Assembly: GCF_013282625.1 (NCBI RefSeq)
Contig: NZ_CP054020.1
Coordinates: 2,294,001 to 2,358,000 of the forward strand
Origin: Thiomicrorhabdus xiamenensis
GTDB taxonomy: Bacteria; Pseudomonadota; Gammaproteobacteria; Thiomicrospirales; Thiomicrospiraceae
Reading direction: 5' to 3'
Length of the DNA stretch: 64,000 nt
Shown: piece by piece, positions 59,685 through 64,000 of the stretch
Numbering within the stretch: the first letter of the stretch is position 1
Layout: each line of letters starts with the position of its first letter
Translations under genes and position numbers: made by a program
The notes under the pieces: generated by a model
The model's input: only the letters and a program-made list of their open reading frames with translations
Told to the model about the DNA's origin: nothing
Databases searched by the model: none

Positions 59685-60254
59685 ATGAAAAAAATTCTGC
59701 TTACCGCATTAATCGGCGGTCTGACTCTTAATGCACATGCATCCGAAGTAAATAGCGACCTGCAAGAAGCGCGTCAAATGGTTAAAGAATTTGGCGGACA
59801 GCTTAAACCGGCCCTCAAAGGCGCGATGAAAGCCGGCGGGCCGGTCGAAGCGGTCGCAATGTGTAACACCAAAGCGCCGGCAATTGCCAAGGCCGTCAGC
59901 GAGAAACATGACTGGAACGTCAACCGTGTCAGTCTGAAGCCGCGCGGTGCAACGGCCACGCCTGACGCCTGGGAAACGCAAACTTTGAAATGGTTCGAAG
60001 AACAGATCGCTGCCGGCGTCAGCCCGAAAACACTGGAAAAATTCGAAATCGTCAAAGCGGAAGGCAAAGAAACCATCCGTTATATGAAACCGGTTATGAC
60101 TGGCGGCGTATGCCTGACCTGTCACGGTTCGGCAGAACAGATCCCTGACGGCGTCAAAGCCAAGCTAGCGCAACTGTATCCGAACGATAAGGCAACCGGC
60201 TTCAAAGAAGGCGATATTCGTGGAGCCTTCAGTTTCCAGAAAGCGGCTAACTGA
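59685..60254 (+). CDS. Periplasmic c-type haem protein (DUF3365/Tll0287-like)
   Basis: This 189-residue protein has a signal peptide (MKKILLTALIGGLTLNAHA, cut after Ala19) and a haem-binding CLTCH motif with Cys143, Cys146 and His147. The preceding MCNTKAPAIA and the WNVNRVSLKPRGATATPDAW region match the DUF3365/Tll0287-like family, in which a haem is coupled to a PAS-like fold. A redox or gas-sensing role is possible. It is a single gene, divergent from the RND operon. Confidence 0.85.
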   Translation: MKKILLTALIGGLTLNAHASEVNSDLQEARQMVKEFGGQLKPALKGAMKAGGPVEAVAMCNTKAPAIAKAVSEKHDWNVNRVSLKPRGATATPDAWETQTLKWFEEQIAAGVSPKTLEKFEIVKAEGKETIRYMKPVMTGGVCLTCHGSAEQIPDGVKAKLAQLYPNDKATGFKEGDIRGAFSFQKAAN

Positions 60255-60454
60255 TTCATAGCCCCTCACCCGTCTAAAAATGCAGATTCCAGCGAGCAAA
60301 TTCGCTTGAGTCTGCAATACATATGTCCTATAAATCTTATCCAGAATCATCAAACTTTCACCTGCCTCAAGTTTCCGCTTTCCCCTCCCATTAGCGTGTG
60401 ATTAAATCGGTTTCATATCACTACTCAACAAGCCTCTCTTCAGGAAAAAGATCG

Positions 60455-61162
60455 ATGGATATTGTACAAGCCAGCAATCTGGTCAAACGCTACCTGGTTG
60501 GCGAACAGCAAGTAACTGCAATCCGTAATGCCAACTTTAATATCAAACAGGGTTCCTTTGTCTCTTTTGTCGGCCCCTCAGGCAGCGGAAAAAGCACACT
60601 ACTCAACATGATCGGTGGACTGGACAAGCCAAGCGACGGCAAGCTATTAATCAATAATACCGATATCAGCACCCTGAACCGCAAACAGGCGGCGAAATTC
60701 CGCGGCGAGCATATCGGCTTTATCTTTCAGGACTTCAACCTGATTCCTGTTCTGACCGTGGCCGAAAACATAGAATATCCGCTGTTGATGGTTCAGAACT
60801 GGCCGCTGGCCAAACGTCAGCAACGAGTCAAAACATTGATGGAAGCCGTCGGCATAGCAGAACAAGCCAACAAATTTCCAAGCCAACTGTCCGGCGGACA
60901 GAAGCAGCGGGTTGCCGTCGCCCGGGCACTCGCTTCCCAAGCCAAACTGGTGCTGGCCGACGAACCCACCGCCAACCTCGACCATCAGACCGCTTTCCGG
61001 ATTATCGATCTGATGAAACAGATGCGCGACGATTTCGGCACCACCTTTATCTTCTCGACCCACGACAACAAAATCATGAATGCCGCCGAAAGCCTGTTTA
61101 TCCTCGAAGACGGTGAAATCAGCGAGCATCGACAGACAGCAACCGAAGGAGAGCGCGCATGA
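60455..61162 (+). CDS. ABC transporter ATPase, LolD/MacB type
   Basis: This 235-residue ATPase has Walker A GPSGSGKS at residues 40-47, Q-loop FIFQDFNLIP, signature LSGGQKQRVAVARAL, and Walker B LVLADEPTANLD. These match the MacB/LolD/FtsE class that drives FtsX-type permeases by mechanotransmission. The frame can start at 60398, but the family starts at MDIVQASNLVKRY. It overlaps the permease by 4 bases. Confidence 0.93.
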   Translation: MDIVQASNLVKRYLVGEQQVTAIRNANFNIKQGSFVSFVGPSGSGKSTLLNMIGGLDKPSDGKLLINNTDISTLNRKQAAKFRGEHIGFIFQDFNLIPVLTVAENIEYPLLMVQNWPLAKRQQRVKTLMEAVGIAEQANKFPSQLSGGQKQRVAVARALASQAKLVLADEPTANLDHQTAFRIIDLMKQMRDDFGTTFIFSTHDNKIMNAAESLFILEDGEISEHRQTATEGERA

Positions 61163-62400
61163 AAATTCTACGCATTGCCGGACGCAACCTTTGGCGTTAT
61201 CAGCGACGAACGCTCTTGACCACTCTACTGATTACGCTCGGCGTGGTTGCCATGCTACTGTTCATCAGCACTTCAGGCTCCTTTAAAAACATGATGATCG
61301 GCCAGATTACCGATTCCATGCTCGGTCACCTGCAGATTCACAAAAAAGGCTATGTCTCCTCCATCGACAGTCTGCCGCTGACGATGAATATGAAACCGAA
61401 AATGGTCAGCAAAGCCGAAGAGGCACTTGACGCCATTCCGGAAATCGAAGGCTGGTCGCCGCGCCTGAAATTCGGCGCCATGTTCAGTAACTTTAACGAA
61501 ACCACCAATATCCGCCTCAACGGTGTTCTGCCTGACAGGGAAATTCAAGCCTGCCCGGACCTACCGGGACGCATCCTCGGCGAGCAACCGCAACAGCTGG
61601 TCGAACCCGGCAAAATACTGATTCCCGAATTGATCGCCAAAGGACTTAAGGTTAAAGTCGGCGACTCCATTGTGCTGGTCGCCACCAATCGCGACGGTTC
61701 GGTCAACGGCATGAATTTTCAGGTGTCCGGTATCCTTGAAGGCCTTTCCGGCCCTGGCGGTCGCGACGGCTACCTGCACCTAGACGATGCGCGTGAACTG
61801 CTCCGTCTGGAGAGCAATGAAATCAGCGAAATTGCCATACGCCTTAAATCGCCCGAACAGCAGAAAGCGGTATTGCAGAAATTGCAACAAACGCTCGGTA
61901 CACTCCAGAACCAACAGGGCAAACCGGCTTTCGAAATTCACAGTTGGGAAAAGCTTTCGCCTTTCTCCAACATTGCCAATATGATTGATCTGATGACGCT
62001 GTTCATTAAGATCATGCTGGTGGCGATCGTCCTTATCAGCGTAATGAACGTGATGATTATGGCAGTTTATGAACGTGTCCGCGAAATCGGAACCCTTGCG
62101 GCAATGGGCACCCAGCCGGGAACCATCCTCAAACTGTTCATTACCGAAGGGCTATTGCTCGGTATCGCCGGCGCTTTGATCGGCGTATTGATCAGTGCGC
62201 TGGTGATTTTCGGCCTGCAACAGGCGGAACTGAGCTTCTCCTTCGGCCGCCAGAGCGGTTTGATTCTCGATCCGCAACTGGCGCTCAAAGACGTCCTTTT
62301 CGCCTCGCTAATCGTCATCGCCGCCGCCGTAATCGCCAGTTTGCAGCCGGCGTGGAAAGCATCCAAATTGAACCCGGTCGACGCTTTGCGTCAAGTTTAA
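61159..62400 (+). CDS. ABC transporter permease, FtsX/MacB type
   Basis: This 413-residue permease has a first membrane helix near residues 18-40, a large periplasmic domain (about 45-280) and three C-terminal helices, with the FtsX-family MAVYERVREIGTLAAMGTQP motif and a final PAWKASKLNPVDALRQV. It would work with the preceding ATPase as a mechanotransmission complex, not a channel. The next genes, a LolA-like protein and an outer-membrane barrel, suggest envelope lipid or lipoprotein traffic. Confidence 0.9.
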   Translation: MKILRIAGRNLWRYQRRTLLTTLLITLGVVAMLLFISTSGSFKNMMIGQITDSMLGHLQIHKKGYVSSIDSLPLTMNMKPKMVSKAEEALDAIPEIEGWSPRLKFGAMFSNFNETTNIRLNGVLPDREIQACPDLPGRILGEQPQQLVEPGKILIPELIAKGLKVKVGDSIVLVATNRDGSVNGMNFQVSGILEGLSGPGGRDGYLHLDDARELLRLESNEISEIAIRLKSPEQQKAVLQKLQQTLGTLQNQQGKPAFEIHSWEKLSPFSNIANMIDLMTLFIKIMLVAIVLISVMNVMIMAVYERVREIGTLAAMGTQPGTILKLFITEGLLLGIAGALIGVLISALVIFGLQQAELSFSFGRQSGLILDPQLALKDVLFASLIVIAAAVIASLQPAWKASKLNPVDALRQV

Positions 62401-62419
62401 CCCGCACGGAGTCCTACTG

Positions 62420-63169
62420 ATGAAATCTTTGCTCGTCCCGTTTTTCCTGCTCATAAGCAGTTTAAACTTAATTTCCGCTCAGGCGCAGGATGCAACTGCG
62501 GCTAATGCCCTGCTGCTGGAAGTCGACCAGCGCTTACAGCCGCAAAGCTACGAAATGTATCGCAAGCTGATCAATATCGAGCCGAACGGCAAGCAGAAAT
62601 CCTTTGTGCTCTACACGGTCAAAAAGGGCAAGGATAAAATGCTGGCGCTGTTTCTCGACCCGGCCAGCGAGCGTGGACGTTCCAGTCTGCGTATCGGCGA
62701 GAATATGTGGCTATACATCCCCAATGTCGGCAAGCCGTTGCGTATCACCAGCCTGCAATCGGTGGTCGGCGGCGTTTTCAATAACTCCGATATCCTGCAA
62801 CTTGACTACAGCGTCGAATACGACGCCACGGAAATGCTCGAAGAAGCACAGCACTACCTGCTGACACTGAAAGCGAAAAGCCGCAGCGTTGCCTATGACC
62901 AGCTGAAAATGTGGGTCGACAAGGAATACAAAACACCACTAAAAATCGAAGCCTATTCGGCCAGCGGCATGCTCATCAAAACACTGCACTACAGCAAAAT
63001 CAAAGACTTCGGCAACGGCTATATCCGTCCGGCCATGCTGGAAACCGACAGTCCTCTGTACAAAGGCTACAAATCGGTCATGCTGTTCGACGGCATTCAA
63101 CCGCGCGAGTTCAATGACGAGGTTTTCTCGCTGAACTATATGAACAAGGTCGGCGAGCTTAGAGAATGA
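62420..63169 (+). CDS. LolA-like outer-membrane lipoprotein-sorting protein
   Basis: This 249-residue protein has a signal peptide (about 1-22, ending SAQA) and a LolA/LolB-like half-barrel fold, suggested by YEMYRKLINIEPNGKQKSFV, LLFLDPASERGRSSLRIGEN and WLYIPNVGKPLRI. Such proteins bind acyl chains and carry them across the periplasm. It is 19 bases after the FtsX-type permease and overlaps the next gene by 4 bases. It is not the housekeeping LolA, which is shorter. Confidence 0.85.
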   Translation: MKSLLVPFFLLISSLNLISAQAQDATAANALLLEVDQRLQPQSYEMYRKLINIEPNGKQKSFVLYTVKKGKDKMLALFLDPASERGRSSLRIGENMWLYIPNVGKPLRITSLQSVVGGVFNNSDILQLDYSVEYDATEMLEEAQHYLLTLKAKSRSVAYDQLKMWVDKEYKTPLKIEAYSASGMLIKTLHYSKIKDFGNGYIRPAMLETDSPLYKGYKSVMLFDGIQPREFNDEVFSLNYMNKVGELRE

Positions 63170-64000
63170 GGTTTTCACTTGCACTGCTGATCGCCCTGAC
63201 GGCATTCAACAGTCAGGCGGAAGACTTCAGTTTCGACCTGCAGGCTTATCAGAAGAAGCCGTATGAGTTTTTCGGTCATGCCGACCTGACCGCAACGCAT
63301 CTTCAAGTTGACGAGAACGCCGCTCTTAGCCGTTTAAGCTTTCGCGATCAAACTCCCGAAGACTTGCAACGTTACTACGGAGAACTGGAACTGAACGGCC
63401 TGTACCGTTTCGATAACAGCCTAATCAGCTTCCGCGGCTTAGGAAGCTATCAGCACGATACTTTACAAACGCTGAGCAATCGCACCATTCAGGAATTGTA
63501 CTGGCAGCTTCAACCGACAACCTCATGGCAGTTCGACATAGGTAAAAAAGCGGTCAAATGGGGCAAAGGCTATGCATGGAACCCGGTCGGTTTTATCGAG
63601 CGCCCTAAAAACCCCGACGACCCTGAAGTAAACCGAGAAGGTTATGTCATGCTCGGTTCGGAGTGGACACATAGCCTCAACGGCCCAATCCGTAATATCA
63701 GTGGTGGCCTGTACGCGTTACCGAGAAGTGAAGCCGTCAACAGCGACCTGACCGACAGCGATACGCTTTTAATGGCGGCCAAGCTTTCGCTGCTGATCGA
63801 TATGACCGATCTCGACTTTTATCTGAGCCGTTCTTCAACCAACAAGAATGCCTTGGGCGTCAGTTTTGCCAGCAACCTTAGCAGCAACCTTGAAGTACAC
63901 GGAGACTTCGCCTGGCGCGAAGCCGTTGAACGCCCTCTTCTGGTGGACAACGTCATACAAAACCAAAGGGATGCCCAATTCCAGAGTCTGATCGGCTTAC
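63166..64000 (+). CDS. Outer-membrane beta-barrel protein (5' part only)
   Basis: The first 278 codons are present and the gene runs off the right edge. A signal peptide (MRFSLALLIALTAFNSQA) is followed by alternating polar/hydrophobic strands with aromatic residues (ELYWQLQPTTSWQFDIGKKA, WGKGYAWNPVGFI), typical of porin-like barrels. The start overlaps the LolA-like stop (ATGA). It may be the outer-membrane acceptor of the ABC/LolA-like system; the family is not clear from the part seen. Confidence 0.78.
   Translation, partial: MRFSLALLIALTAFNSQAEDFSFDLQAYQKKPYEFFGHADLTATHLQVDENAALSRLSFRDQTPEDLQRYYGELELNGLYRFDNSLISFRGLGSYQHDTLQTLSNRTIQELYWQLQPTTSWQFDIGKKAVKWGKGYAWNPVGFIERPKNPDDPEVNREGYVMLGSEWTHSLNGPIRNISGGLYALPRSEAVNSDLTDSDTLLMAAKLSLLIDMTDLDFYLSRSSTNKNALGVSFASNLSSNLEVHGDFAWREAVERPLLVDNVIQNQRDAQFQSLIGL

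Overview
The window comes from a chemolithoautotrophic gammaproteobacterium, most likely a sulfur oxidiser of the Thiomicrospira / Hydrogenovibrio / Thiomicrorhabdus group. The basis is gene content and order: an alpha-carboxysome operon with carboxysomal form I RuBisCO, a second non-carboxysomal form I RuBisCO and a form II RuBisCO, the latter two each followed by cbbQ-cbbO, three CbbR-like LysR regulators and a DAB-type inorganic carbon pump. No rRNA, tRNA, CRISPR array, insertion sequence or phage gene was seen.

Region 1 (1-14800, all minus strand) is a CO2-concentrating locus. In transcription order it holds cbbL-cbbS-csoS2-csoSCA-csoS4A-csoS4B-csoS1 (three copies)-bacterioferritin-like gene-acRAF-mcdB, then a terminator. 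A second unit follows: PII-like gene-rdgB/HAM1-csoS1D-lysR, then a terminator, then dabB-dabA (dabA runs off the left edge). Together these encode the shell, scaffold, carbonic anhydrase, RuBisCO assembly factor, positioning adaptor and HCO3- accumulation machinery. No mcdA (ParA-type ATPase) is seen beside mcdB.

Region 2 (14801-24480) is mostly housekeeping: a DUF454 protein, a VIT/CCC1 metal transporter, trpE-trpG-trpD, gph and rpe (photorespiratory phosphatase and Calvin cycle epimerase), a PsiE-like protein, purC, bioD, and a beta-carbonic anhydrase paired with a small membrane protein.

Region 3 (24500-38660) holds the other two RuBisCO systems back to back: cbbM-cbbQ-cbbO-orf144 on the minus strand, two lysR genes, then cbbL-cbbS-cbbQ-cbbO-orf187 on the plus strand. 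Hairpins and terminators separate the abundant RuBisCO messages from the activase genes.

Region 4 (38690-46775) is a signalling block: a large hybrid histidine kinase, a response regulator with an HD-GYP output, and a chemoreceptor with an array of HAMP units.

Region 5 (46970-54570) is a Calvin/glycolysis run on the minus strand, tkt-gap-pgk-pyk-fba. A pair of related, compensatorily varying RNA-fold elements lies just after the tkt and gap stop codons.

Region 6 (54900-64000) is envelope transport: an RND efflux pair, a periplasmic c-type haem protein, and an ABC ATPase, permease, LolA-like protein and outer-membrane barrel cluster that runs off the right edge.

The main points for a second look are the paired intercistronic RNA elements, the mcdB without mcdA, the unknown genes that follow each cbbO, the dispersed intergenic repeat shared by the trp and bio regions, and a possible frameshift site in csoS2.
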